Assembly: GCA_007131295.1 (NCBI GenBank)
Contig: SLQW01000009.1
Location: forward strand, 35,197-99,196
Reading direction: 5' to 3'
DNA from: Pseudomonadales bacterium
GTDB lineage: Bacteria; Pseudomonadota; Gammaproteobacteria; Pseudomonadales; Azotimanducaceae
DNA: 64,000 bases
Under the pieces are notes generated by a model. That model made no database searches and was not told where the DNA came from. It worked only from the letters and a program-made list of their open reading frames with translations. The translations under genes were made by a program, and so were the position numbers. This document shows positions 28,124 through 36,592 of this stretch, one piece after another. Numbering within the stretch: position 1 is the first letter of the stretch; each line of letters opens with the position of its first letter.

Positions 28124-29350
28124 TCAGGTCATCCAGACGCCGCCCGCGTTGCTGCGATAGCCCAGCGCCGTGTAGGCCGCATCCACCAGCGCCTGGCCGC
28201 GCTCGTTCAGAAGCAGGCCGGCGCCCATGCGGTTCATGCTGTAGCCGAAGGCGAGTTCGCAGTCCGGATCCGCGAAGCCGAGACTACCGCCAGCGCCGAC
28301 GTGGCCGAACGCCCGCTCGCCGAGGATCACGCTCTCGATGTTGCCGTGGGGCCGATGCCGGTTGTCCATGGATTTCATGAAACCGAGGGCGAAGCGACTG
28401 GGAATGAGCAGCGTGGCGTCTTTCTGGGTCGCCATGGACACCTGGCTCATGCGGGTGACGGCGTCGCGGCTGAACAGGTCGCCGCCGCCAAGTGCCAGCG
28501 GCTCGAACATGCCGGAGACGCCGCGGGCGTTGCTGATGCCGCCGCCGCCGCCGATCTCCGCCGCGTGGGCCTCGCGTGAGTCGGGCATATAGCCGCCGGA
28601 GTTCAGCAGCGAGAGCGCGGGAATGGACTGCTGATCCGCCATCAGCGCCTGGGTGAAGTCGGTGAACGGTCCCTCAGGGCCGGGAGCCCAGGGAATCAGG
28701 CGGGAGACTCGTGGCTCGATGGCCTCGGGCAGACCAATCCAGAAATCGATGCCGAGCGGTCCGGCCACCTCCTCGGCAAAGAAGGTCCCGAGCGAGCGGC
28801 CGGATACCCGCCGGACGATTTCACCCACGGTCCAGCCGAAGCTGATCATGTGGTAACCGTTTCGGGTACCCGGCTCCCAGAACGGCTCTTCCGCTTCCAG
28901 CCGTCCGACCATGTAGTCCCAGTCGTAGTAGCCCCCTGCCTTGATCGGCTCCCGGAAGGCCGGCAGCCCCACCGAATGATTGAGCAGCATGGCGACGGTG
29001 GCTGTTTCCTTGCCGGCGCTGCCGAATTCGGGCCAGTATTCTGTGACGTTCGCGTGCAGGTCCAGCTGACCGCGCTCGGCAAGCAGGTGGGCGCAAAGCG
29101 CGGTGGCGGCCTTGGTGACGGAAAAAACCAGGGAGACCGTGTCGGCGGTCCAGGACGTGGCGTCGGTCTCGTTGACCCGGCCTCCCCAGAGATCGACCCG
29201 AAGCGCCCCGCCGACGCGCAGCGCCACCGAGGCGCCCAGCTCGTCGCGCTGTTCGAAGTTCGTGACGAACGCATCCAGGACGCCCTCGAACGCAGGATCC
29301 AACTGGCCCTGGATCCTGCCCTTCGCGGTCTCGATGTCGATCTGCTTCAT
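28124..29350 (-). CDS. Serine hydrolase, class C beta-lactamase/EstB-like fold
   Basis: 408 residues from the ATG at 29350, with GGGGAG just upstream; the frame extends further, but without a better start. The nucleophile motif S-x-x-K is SVTK (Ser77, Lys80). The conserved tyrosine follows in GYHMISFGW (Tyr166), and a C-terminal H-x-G-like motif is in GHVGAGGSLGF. No signal peptide is present, so it is more likely a cytosolic esterase of the EstB kind than a periplasmic beta-lactamase. The substrate is unknown. It is divergent from the sulfatase, with a REP-like element between. Confidence 0.9.
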   Translation of the reverse strand: MKQIDIETAKGRIQGQLDPAFEGVLDAFVTNFEQRDELGASVALRVGGALRVDLWGGRVNETDATSWTADTVSLVFSVTKAATALCAHLLAERGQLDLHANVTEYWPEFGSAGKETATVAMLLNHSVGLPAFREPIKAGGYYDWDYMVGRLEAEEPFWEPGTRNGYHMISFGWTVGEIVRRVSGRSLGTFFAEEVAGPLGIDFWIGLPEAIEPRVSRLIPWAPGPEGPFTDFTQALMADQQSIPALSLLNSGGYMPDSREAHAAEIGGGGGISNARGVSGMFEPLALGGGDLFSRDAVTRMSQVSMATQKDATLLIPSRFALGFMKSMDNRHRPHGNIESVILGERAFGHVGAGGSLGFADPDCELAFGYSMNRMGAGLLLNERGQALVDAAYTALGYRSNAGGVWMT

Positions 29351-29428
29351 GTGTCTGCTCCCCATGCCTGATAACGCGGATCTTACCCGGAGCAGTTCCT
29401 TGCGTCGGCCTTGCACCGCCAACGCCAT

Positions 29429-29475
29429 TGTGGGAAGGAGTGGCGCTGCGCCCCCGGCGCAGCGGCGCTCCGATC
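29429..29475 (+). repeat. REP-like hairpin element, copy C
   Basis: Head TGTGGGAAGGAGTG at 29429-29442, then a perfect nine-base-pair stem CGCTGCGCC-CCC-GGCGCAGCG at 29444-29464, then GCGCTCCGAT. Head and tail are almost identical to copy A at 9157-9194, including the CCC loop, while the stem differs. It lies 22 bases upstream of the sulfatase start, between two divergent genes, so it may influence transcription or translation of that gene. Confidence 0.75.
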
Positions 29476-29496
29476 ACCTCCGAAAGAGGAAATACC

Positions 29497-31008
29497 ATGG
29501 CCGACAACGTCATCGTAGTCCTGCTCGACAGCCTGAATCGCCACATGCTCGGCAGCTATGGTGGCCACGAGTTCGATACGCCGAACCTGGATCGCTTCGC
29601 CGCACGCGCCGTCCGTTTCAGGAACCACTACGCCGGATCGCTGCCCTGCATGCCGGCGCGCCACGACATCCTCGTTGGTGCGCTGGACTTCCTCTGGCGC
29701 CCCTGGGGTTCCATCGAACTGTGGGAGGAACCGGTGACGCAGCCGCTGCGCGAGGCCGGCATCACGACGATGCTGGTCACGGATCACCCGCATCTGTTCG
29801 AGACCGGAGGCGAGAACTACCACACCGAGTTCCGCGGCTGGGATTACGTCCGCGGCCACGAGAACGATCCCTGGCGTACCCGCCCCGATCCGAGCTGGCT
29901 CGGGACGCCGGCACTGCCCGCGGAGTCGGGCCACGGCCAGTACTACAACGCCGCCCGGACCTGGTTCCGGGAGGAGCTGGACTTTCCGGGCCCGCGCACC
30001 ATGAACGCCGCGCGGCGCTGGCTCGAGCAGGAGGCGGATCGCGATGCGCCGTTTTTGCTGTTCGTCGACGAGTTCGATCCCCACGAGCCGTTCGACACTC
30101 CCGAGCCCTGGGCGCATCGCTACGATCCCGAGTGGCAAGGACCGCTGAAGATCTGGCCGCCCTACAGCACCGACACGGTCGCCTCGGGCGTGCTCAGCGA
30201 GCGCGAGGCGCGGCACGTGCGGGCGAACTACGGCTCGAAACTCTCCATGATCGACCATTGGTTCGGGCGCCTGCTCGACACGGTAGATGCGATGGACCTC
30301 TGGCGCGATACGACGATCATCGTCTGTACCGATCATGGCCACTACCTGGGCGAGCGCGACATCTTCGGCAAGCCGGGCGTGCCGCTTTACGAACCACTGG
30401 GCCACACGCCGCTATTCGTCTACAGGCCAGGCGTTGCGGCGGGGACCTGCGATGCACTGACCACCAACGTGGATCTGAACGCCACGCTCTACGACCTGTT
30501 CGATCTTACGCCGCGCATCCGGACCCACGGCCGATCCCTGCTGCCGTTGCTCGACGGGCGAGCGACACAGATCCGCGAATGGGCGCTGGCGGGTGTCTAC
30601 GGGCGCTGGGTGCACGTTCTGGACGGGCGCCGGAAGTATGCTCGGGCACCGGTCAGTGCCGACAATCTGCCGCTGTCGCTGTGGTCGAACCGCTGGAGCA
30701 CCATGCCGGTCCACGGCATGCCGAAGTTGAAGCTGCCCAAGCCGGACCGGCGCGCTTTCGTCGACTTCATGCCCGGTTCCGACGTGCCGGTGCTGCGGCA
30801 GCCTTTCGCGCCTGGCGACCGGCTGCCGTACTGGTGCCATCGGCAGCCGGCGGATGCCCACTGTCTCTACGATCTGGGCAACGACCCGGATGAGCGGGAT
30901 AACCGCCTCGGCGGCAGCGAGGAGCGGCAGATGCTGGAACTGCTGCATTCCGCACTGAGCGAAATCGAAGCGCCGCAGGAGCAGTTTCAGCGCCTCGGCC
31001 TGGACTGA
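29497..31008 (+). CDS. Type I sulfatase / alkaline-phosphatase superfamily hydrolase
   Basis: 503 residues from the ATG at 29497, with AAAGAGG upstream; extension to 29428 would run through the REP-like element. The Asp of the metal site is in VVLLDSLN (Asp11). The sulfatase signature C-x-P-x-R is CMPAR (Cys51-Arg55), the form converted to formylglycine by a maturase, and the second metal site is in CTDHGHYLGE. No signal peptide is seen, so it acts inside the cell or is exported by an unknown path. The sulfate ester it cleaves is unknown. It converges on the LysR gene with 24 bases between. Confidence 0.93.
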   Translation: MADNVIVVLLDSLNRHMLGSYGGHEFDTPNLDRFAARAVRFRNHYAGSLPCMPARHDILVGALDFLWRPWGSIELWEEPVTQPLREAGITTMLVTDHPHLFETGGENYHTEFRGWDYVRGHENDPWRTRPDPSWLGTPALPAESGHGQYYNAARTWFREELDFPGPRTMNAARRWLEQEADRDAPFLLFVDEFDPHEPFDTPEPWAHRYDPEWQGPLKIWPPYSTDTVASGVLSEREARHVRANYGSKLSMIDHWFGRLLDTVDAMDLWRDTTIIVCTDHGHYLGERDIFGKPGVPLYEPLGHTPLFVYRPGVAAGTCDALTTNVDLNATLYDLFDLTPRIRTHGRSLLPLLDGRATQIREWALAGVYGRWVHVLDGRRKYARAPVSADNLPLSLWSNRWSTMPVHGMPKLKLPKPDRRAFVDFMPGSDVPVLRQPFAPGDRLPYWCHRQPADAHCLYDLGNDPDERDNRLGGSEERQMLELLHSALSEIEAPQEQFQRLGLD

Positions 31009-31032
31009 GCTAGCGCGACATAGCCGTCGCGG

Positions 31033-31860
31033 TCACGGCTGCAGCGAAAAATCGGCGGCAAAGCCCATGAAGGCGCGGATGCGTCCGGCGCGACGCAGGT
31101 CCGGATGCGTGAGCAGCCACAGGCCGCGGGGCGGTTGTGGTGCGCTGCTCGGCAGCGCTACGAGACCGGGTCGGCCCGCCGTCAGCAGGGCCACGCCGAA
31201 TCCGGATCGAGCCGCGGCCAGGGCCTCGCCATGACTTGGCGCGACGAAGGCGACATCGGGCTGTCGGCTGTGGGCTGCCAGGACTTGCCGCTGCCAGTCC
31301 AGCGTGGCGCCATCCTCCGAGGTGTCCTGCCAGAGCACGAACCGAGGCCTCGGACTGCTCACCGCTGCCTCGACGCCCTGAAGGGCGAAAGGCAGACGCA
31401 GGAGCTGGCGGCCGACCAGCGCTTCGGGCGGCGTGTCCGTGAGCCGCAGAGCGATGTCCACGTCGGGTGGGAGGCACGTCGCCGCCCGGGGTAGCAGGCG
31501 CATACCGCGGTGGGTTGTCGCGAAGGCATGCAGCAGCGGCCAGGGATCGAACACGCTTGGGTCGGGCAGGGCGAGCTGCAGGTCGCCGCTGACGGCCGCA
31601 TCCTGGCCGGCCGCCTGGCGCAGCAGTGCTTCTGCGTTAGCTTCCATCTCCAGCGCGTGGTGAAGCAGCTCCTGGCCCTCCGGTGTAATCCGATAACCGC
31701 TCTGGCGGTGCTCGAACAGGGGCGTCGCCAGGGTCTCCTCCAGCTGTTTCACCTGCCGCAGAACGGTGGCATGGCTGACGCCTAGTGAGACCGCGGCGGC
31801 GCTCAACGAGCCATCACGGGCGACGGCGACGAAGTGCCGGATGGCGTCCCAGCGCAACAT
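31033..31860 (-). CDS. LysR family transcriptional regulator
   Basis: 275 residues from the ATG at 31860 (GGGGTGG upstream); a further upstream ATG at 31887 would lie inside the operator-like repeats. The winged helix-turn-helix is MLRWDAIRHFVAVARDGSLS followed by ASLG-type recognition residues (SLGVSHATVLRQVKQLE). The effector-binding half follows. It is divergent from ribB, with inverted GTTC/GAAC repeats between, the typical arrangement for a regulator of its neighbour. Confidence 0.93.
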   Translation of the reverse strand: MLRWDAIRHFVAVARDGSLSAAAVSLGVSHATVLRQVKQLEETLATPLFEHRQSGYRITPEGQELLHHALEMEANAEALLRQAAGQDAAVSGDLQLALPDPSVFDPWPLLHAFATTHRGMRLLPRAATCLPPDVDIALRLTDTPPEALVGRQLLRLPFALQGVEAAVSSPRPRFVLWQDTSEDGATLDWQRQVLAAHSRQPDVAFVAPSHGEALAAARSGFGVALLTAGRPGLVALPSSAPQPPRGLWLLTHPDLRRAGRIRAFMGFAADFSLQP

Positions 31861-31871
31861 GTCCACCCCTC

Positions 31872-31915
31872 GTTCGAATATGAACAATCGATGTTCTTTT
31901 TATGCGTATCCGAAC
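31872..31915. promoter_or_regulatory. Repeated GTTC/GAAC half-sites between lysR-type gene and ribB
   Basis: GTTC (31872), GAAC (31882), GTTC (31893) and GAAC (31912) alternate within 44 bases. The first pair is an inverted repeat with a six-base spacer. The second and third half-sites form GAACA-N5-TGTTC, a five-base-pair inverted repeat. This is the only A/T-rich stretch nearby and lies just upstream of the LysR start, so it is the best operator candidate; binding is inferred from position. Confidence 0.5.
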
Positions 31916-31965
31916 AATACCAGCTCCGGTAGCTTGGCCCCACAGCATCGCGTGGGAGACCGGAT

Positions 31966-33021
31966 ATGGGGCTTGCAGCCGTCGAAGAGGCCATAGGCCA
32001 GATCGCCGCGGGTGGATTCGTCATTGTCGTCGACGATGAGCACCGCGAGAACGAGGGTGATCTGATCATTGCTGCCGAGAAGGCCACACCTGAGGCCATC
32101 GCCTTCATGGTGCGCCACACCAGTGGCCTGATCTGCGCACCCTGCGAACCGGCGCGCCTCGATGCGCTGGAGCTGCCGCTGATGGTGGCGACGAACCAGG
32201 AGGCCCACCGCTGCGCCTACACGATCTCCGTGGACGTGCGCGCCGGCATGACGACCGGCATCGCTGCCGCGGAGCGGGCGCGCACGCTCAATGCGCTTGC
32301 CGATCCCACTGCGGGGGCGGCGGACTTCGTCCGCCCCGGTCACGTCATTCCGCTGCGCTACGAACCGGGCGGGGTTCTGGTCCGCTCCGGGCACACTGAA
32401 GCCGCGGTGGATCTGGCGCGACTCGCGGGACTGGAGCCTGCAGGCGCTATCTGCGAGCTGGTGCATGATGACGGACGCATGCAGCGCCTGCCCGACCTGC
32501 TGGAGTTCGGTGCGCGTCATCGGCTGCCGGTCATCAGCATCGAGGATTTGATTCGCTATCGGGCCCGCCACGACGTGCTCGTGAACGAGCTTGCCCGGGA
32601 GCAGGTCGACCTCGGCGGCCAGCGCTTCAGCGCGCATCTGTTCCGGACGCCATTCGACGCGCGGCCGGTGGTCGCTCTGGTTTACGGGACGCTGCGCGGC
32701 GATGTGCCGACTCTGGTACGGGTGATAAAGGGGCGTGCCGATCGTGACCTGTTCGGCAGCGCGCTGCTGCCTGGCAATCCTGTGCATCGCACACTTGAAC
32801 TGCTGACCGAAGCTGCTGCGGGAGTGCTGGTCTACCTGCCGCCGGAACCAGACGGACCCGGCAGCGCGGAGGGGAGCATCTGGCGCAGGGTGGGGCTCGG
32901 CAGCGCAGTGCTGTCGAGCCTGGGGGTGGGTCGTATCCATCTCCTGGCTAGCCGCGAGCTGTCCTTCCCCGGGATCGCCAGCTTCGGGCTGCGGATCGAG
33001 AGCCTGGTGAAGGAGACCTGA
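31966..33021 (+). CDS. ribB: 3,4-dihydroxy-2-butanone-4-phosphate synthase with degenerate GTP-cyclohydrolase-II half
   Basis: 351 residues. The N-terminal half (about 1-200) is a complete RibB with VDDEHRENEGDLI (22-34) and the later RPGHVIPLR and HTEAAVDLARLAG blocks; it makes the four-carbon precursor of riboflavin from ribulose-5-phosphate. The C-terminal half is positioned like the RibA half of RibBA fusions, but the three zinc cysteines and the catalytic G-D-V-F/C-x-C region are not present (the stretch reads LVYGTLRGDVPTLVRVIKG with no cysteine). It should thus not have GTP-cyclohydrolase activity; another ribA would be needed. No FMN riboswitch is seen upstream. It is divergent from a LysR gene. 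Confidence 0.92.
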   Translation: MGLAAVEEAIGQIAAGGFVIVVDDEHRENEGDLIIAAEKATPEAIAFMVRHTSGLICAPCEPARLDALELPLMVATNQEAHRCAYTISVDVRAGMTTGIAAAERARTLNALADPTAGAADFVRPGHVIPLRYEPGGVLVRSGHTEAAVDLARLAGLEPAGAICELVHDDGRMQRLPDLLEFGARHRLPVISIEDLIRYRARHDVLVNELAREQVDLGGQRFSAHLFRTPFDARPVVALVYGTLRGDVPTLVRVIKGRADRDLFGSALLPGNPVHRTLELLTEAAAGVLVYLPPEPDGPGSAEGSIWRRVGLGSAVLSSLGVGRIHLLASRELSFPGIASFGLRIESLVKET

Positions 33022-33036
33022 CCCGGGGTCCGTTCT

Positions 33037-33801
33037 CTAGCTGGGGCAACGCAGCCCGGCCCGGTCCTGCGTCGTGCTGCCGTCCGGCAGGACGAAGATC
33101 ATGTTGGCTTCGCTCTCCGGCGCCAGGTCTCGGCCTTCGGCAGGTTCGAGCAGAACCTGCCAGATCAGGCATGTGGGGGAGCCGACCACGTAGACCGGAT
33201 AGGCACCGTGCTCGTCCTGCGCCCATGCCTCGCGCTGCTCGACGTGACGTAGTGCTGCGGCAACGGCATCGGCCTCCGGCAGGGGGGGTTCCGTCGGCAA
33301 GCGGGCGCCGTGTTCGACGATGCCGTCGATCCCGCGCAGCCTGCCACTGTCCGGATCGGTCAAAAGTATCAGCGGACGATTCAGCACCAGATGGCCGTTC
33401 GGTGTCGGCAACAGCAGCCATGTCCCCGCGGGCATGTCTTCCAGTCCGGACAGGACATGGTCGAAGCGGTCATGGCTGGTGAGCCCCAAATAGGGCGCCA
33501 GGGCTGCGAGCACCGCGTCGACGTCCTCGGCGGATTCGACCGTGAGGTTCTCGAGGCCGGGCGGGAGGTCGCTGACATAGGTTCGCGATGTGGTTGCAGT
33601 GTCTTCGAAACGGATGGCCTCAGCGGGCAGATTGCGCAGCAGTCGTCTTTGCCGTTCGCGGGCCCTTAGCAACTCCGGATAGGGCGCCAGCCTTTCCGCG
33701 TCGATGCCCGTTCGGATACCCGCGCCGGCGTAGGCTGGGGTCGACGCAGACAGGGCTGCCAGGAGGAGGAGGCAAGCGAGGGGCATGGACGCTCCGAACA
33801 A
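33037..33801 (-). CDS. Exported protein of unknown function
   Basis: 254 residues (an internal ATG at 33786 is an equal start). A clear signal peptide, MPLACLLLLAALSASTPAYAG, ends at an A-Y-A cleavage site. The mature part has a segment like the propeptide region of thermolysin-type proteases (about 65-125, with LTVESAEDVDAVL), then a loop with two cysteines far apart. No protease motif (H-E-x-x-H) is present, so it is not a full protease. It converges on ribB with 15 bases between. Function is unknown. Confidence 0.75.
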   Translation of the reverse strand: MFGASMPLACLLLLAALSASTPAYAGAGIRTGIDAERLAPYPELLRARERQRRLLRNLPAEAIRFEDTATTSRTYVSDLPPGLENLTVESAEDVDAVLAALAPYLGLTSHDRFDHVLSGLEDMPAGTWLLLPTPNGHLVLNRPLILLTDPDSGRLRGIDGIVEHGARLPTEPPLPEADAVAAALRHVEQREAWAQDEHGAYPVYVVGSPTCLIWQVLLEPAEGRDLAPESEANMIFVLPDGSTTQDRAGLRCPS

Positions 33802-34008
33802 TCGGGGTTGGCGCAGTATCCTCGCCGGAGGGCGAGGTGGTTGTCACGCTCGAGGTTCCCCCATTTGCTCCGAAGCAGTATGCGCTCCGACCCTGTAGGC
33901 ATCGACGGGTAGCTCGCTGCGAGGATCGCTCACGCCACCTGGCGGCAGCAGCGGACAGTCAAGTGAACGGCGCGGCGCGATCCTGAGTGGGTCTGTGGGA
34001 GTCTGCTG

Positions 34009-35370
34009 ATGTCCACCCACCCGCGCCGCCTGACGGTGCTGCTACCGCGACTGGGCGCCTACCTGGGGTGCGGCGCCCTCGTGCTCATCGAGGTCGGAGC
34101 CATCAATGGCAGCGTTCTGCTGTATCTGATCTGGCTGCTCGCTTTGCCAGGACTCACATGGCTGACGCTTTCGCCGCTGGGCTGCCGCCTGCTGGCACTG
34201 GCAGAGAATCTGCTCGTACCGCTGGGCGCACTCGCACTCGGGCTGCCTGGCAGTTTGGTGGCAGCCATGGGCTTTGTGCTGATCCTCGGCCACGGCAGCG
34301 TGGCAGGCGCCCGCCAGGCCGGCGTGGCGGCCGTGACGGTGGGCGCGCCGCTGGCTGCGGTGGCCTGGTCCGCGCCCTGGTTCGAGTGGCGAGGTTCGGT
34401 GCCCGGCGAGGCGTTGGCCTTGCTGCTGATCCTCGGATTCGCGCTTGCTGCGGCCCTGCTGAGCCATCGCCAGAAAACCATGCTGGAAGCGGCGCAGATC
34501 GAACTGGCCGGCCGCGCTGAGCAGCATGCGGCGCTGGCGGCGCGGCTCGCCCGCTATCTTCCGCCGGCCGTGCATCGCGTGGCCTTTGAGCAGCCCGGTG
34601 GCACGGTAAAGGCCTCGCATCGCTGCTGGCTCACCGTCTGTTTCGCGGATCTGGCCGGATTCACCGCGCTCACTGATGCCGCGGAGAGCGAAGACGTGGT
34701 GGCCATGCTCGATGACTTCTACACCGCAATGGCGGAGGCGGCACTCAACTACGGCGGCACTCTGGACAAGTTCATCGGCGATGCGGTGATGGTGTTTTTC
34801 GGCGAACCCGGGGGCCGTGGCCGCAGTCGGGACGCCGAGGACTGTATGCGCATGGCGGCGGAGATGCAGGAGCGCTTTGCTGCCTTGCGTCAGCGTTGGC
34901 TGGCATCCGGGCTCAGCCGCGATCTTGGCCTGCGTATTGGTATCCACTCCGGTTGGTGCACCCTCGGCAGTTTCGGCAAGGGCGCGCGTATGGACTACAC
35001 GGTCATCGGTGCCACGGTGAACGCTGCAAGCCGGTTGGAGAGCGCGGCGCAACCGGGGCAGGTACTGGTTTCCCGGGCGACTCGGGCTCTTCTGGGCGTC
35101 GAAGCCGAGCGCTGCCGGCGGCTGCCGCCGGTTCTCGCGAAGGGCTTCGCGCAGCCCATCGAGGTATTCGAGTACCGTTTCCGGCATGCACGCCGCAAGC
35201 CCAGGCGCTGGCAGGGAGAGGGCTTCGAGCTGCAGTTGGATCCGACTGCGGTGGATGCTGGACAGGTTCGCAAGGCGCTGGCCGAGGCCAGTTCGTTCCT
35301 GGAAGTCAGCGCGGATGGATCCGCGCCAGAACGCGGCGCAATGCTGGCCATGTCCGTTTCGGTAAGTTGA
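34009..35370 (+). CDS. Membrane-bound class III adenylate cyclase
   Basis: 453 residues. The N-terminal 155 residues form about four to five membrane helices, followed by a short helical linker and a class III catalytic domain (about 205-365). Metal aspartates are in CFADLAGFT (Asp214) and KFIGDAVMVFF (Asp258). The purine-specifying residues are Lys254 and Asp329, the pair that selects ATP rather than GTP, and the transition-state residues Asn338 and Arg342 (VIGATVNAASRLE) are present. It should make cAMP. No known sensor domain is seen in the membrane part, so the signal is unclear. It lies 74 bases before hemE. Confidence 0.94.
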   Translation: MSTHPRRLTVLLPRLGAYLGCGALVLIEVGAINGSVLLYLIWLLALPGLTWLTLSPLGCRLLALAENLLVPLGALALGLPGSLVAAMGFVLILGHGSVAGARQAGVAAVTVGAPLAAVAWSAPWFEWRGSVPGEALALLLILGFALAAALLSHRQKTMLEAAQIELAGRAEQHAALAARLARYLPPAVHRVAFEQPGGTVKASHRCWLTVCFADLAGFTALTDAAESEDVVAMLDDFYTAMAEAALNYGGTLDKFIGDAVMVFFGEPGGRGRSRDAEDCMRMAAEMQERFAALRQRWLASGLSRDLGLRIGIHSGWCTLGSFGKGARMDYTVIGATVNAASRLESAAQPGQVLVSRATRALLGVEAERCRRLPPVLAKGFAQPIEVFEYRFRHARRKPRRWQGEGFELQLDPTAVDAGQVRKALAEASSFLEVSADGSAPERGAMLAMSVSVS

Positions 35371-35444
35371 CCGGCCCTGGTGGCCACGGCTAATGTCCGC
35401 GGCGCCCGGCCCGTCGCCTCTCCGTCTGCTTCCGGAAGCCCTTC

Positions 35445-36491
35445 ATGGACCAGCGTCTCTACGATTCAGCCTACCTTCGCGCCTGCCGTGGCGAGCCGGC
35501 GCCTTACACGCCGATCTGGCTCAATCGCCAGGCTGGGCGCTACATGCCCGAGTACCACGCGGTTAAGGGTAAAACGCCGAGCCTCGAGTTCTTCAAGAAT
35601 CCGGACCTTGCGGCCCAGGCCACCCTGGACGCCCAGCGCATTTTGGGGGTGGATGCAGCCATTCTGTTTGCCGACCTGCTGCCTATTCTCGAACCCATGG
35701 GGCTGGAGTTGGATTACGTAGAAGGCGTCGGCCCCGTCTTCGCCAATCCCCTGCGTTCGGCGGCGGCGATCGACGCATTGCGCCCGCTGGTGGCCGAAGA
35801 AGGTACCGGCTACATCGCCGATACCGTGCGTAACTGCCGCGCCGGGCTGCCGGGGGACGTGCCGCTCATAGGATTTGCGGGCGCGCCTTTCACCCTTGCG
35901 TCTTACGCGGTGGAAGGGCGAGGCTCGCGCAACTACATCGAGGTGAAGAAGCTGATGTACGGTGACCCGAACAGCTTCGAGGGCCTGATGGGTAAACTGG
36001 TGGATGCGGTCGCGGACTACCTCGGCCTGCAGATCCGCTCCGGCGTCCAGGCCGTGCAGTTGTTCGATTCCTGGGTCGGGTGTCTTGCCCCTGCCGACTA
36101 TGAGCGCTATGTGCTGCCGCACACTCGGGAGCTGATCCGGCGCATCAAGGCGCAGGCCGCCGACGTACCGGTCGTCCACTTCGGCACCGGCAATCCTGCG
36201 CTCAATCGACTCATGCACAGCGCCGGCGGCGACGTGCTCGCCCTGGATTGGCGCAGCCCGCTCGCAGCCACCTGGGATGCAACGGGTGCAACCGCGGTGC
36301 AGGGCAACCTGGATCCGATCGTGCTCTGCGCCGACTGGTCTGCGGTGGAAGCGCAGACGCGAGCGCTGCTCGCGGAAGTGAACGGCCGGCCCGGCCACAT
36401 TTTCAATCTCGGGCACGGCATCGTTCCGGAAACGCCGGTGGACAACGTGAAGCGCCTGGTGGCCTTGGTGCATGAGGTCACCGGCTGTTGA
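35445..36491 (+). CDS. hemE: Uroporphyrinogen decarboxylase
   Basis: 348 residues. The conserved N-terminal RQAGRYMPEY (28-37) carries the substrate-binding arginines, and the second signature, FAGAPFTLASYAVEG, is present. It converts uroporphyrinogen III to coproporphyrinogen III in haem synthesis. Length and motifs are normal. Confidence 0.98.
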   Translation: MDQRLYDSAYLRACRGEPAPYTPIWLNRQAGRYMPEYHAVKGKTPSLEFFKNPDLAAQATLDAQRILGVDAAILFADLLPILEPMGLELDYVEGVGPVFANPLRSAAAIDALRPLVAEEGTGYIADTVRNCRAGLPGDVPLIGFAGAPFTLASYAVEGRGSRNYIEVKKLMYGDPNSFEGLMGKLVDAVADYLGLQIRSGVQAVQLFDSWVGCLAPADYERYVLPHTRELIRRIKAQAADVPVVHFGTGNPALNRLMHSAGGDVLALDWRSPLAATWDATGATAVQGNLDPIVLCADWSAVEAQTRALLAEVNGRPGHIFNLGHGIVPETPVDNVKRLVALVHEVTGC

Positions 36492-36592
36492 TCTTCCTGC
36501 GCGGCCGCAAGCCCAAGGCGGGCGCTCCTTTGGCTTGAATCCTATAATTCGCTCCGTGCGCTGCAATCCGTAAGCATTTCGCGGAGCATCTC

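Noticed and set aside
31022..31040. A bidirectional terminator between the sulfatase and the LysR gene (AGCCGT-N7-ACGGCT)
   Set aside because: The stem is only six base pairs, there is no T-tract on the plus side, and the hairpin runs into the end of the LysR coding region.
31861..31965. An FMN riboswitch before ribB
   Set aside because: The gap is only 105 bases and does not show the conserved FMN-aptamer pattern; it is filled with the GTTC/GAAC half-sites.
36520..36548. A sigma-70 promoter before the hybrid kinase (TATAAT at 36543)
   Set aside because: The -10 is perfect, but no plausible -35 lies 16-18 bases upstream, so I only mention it in the gene entry.
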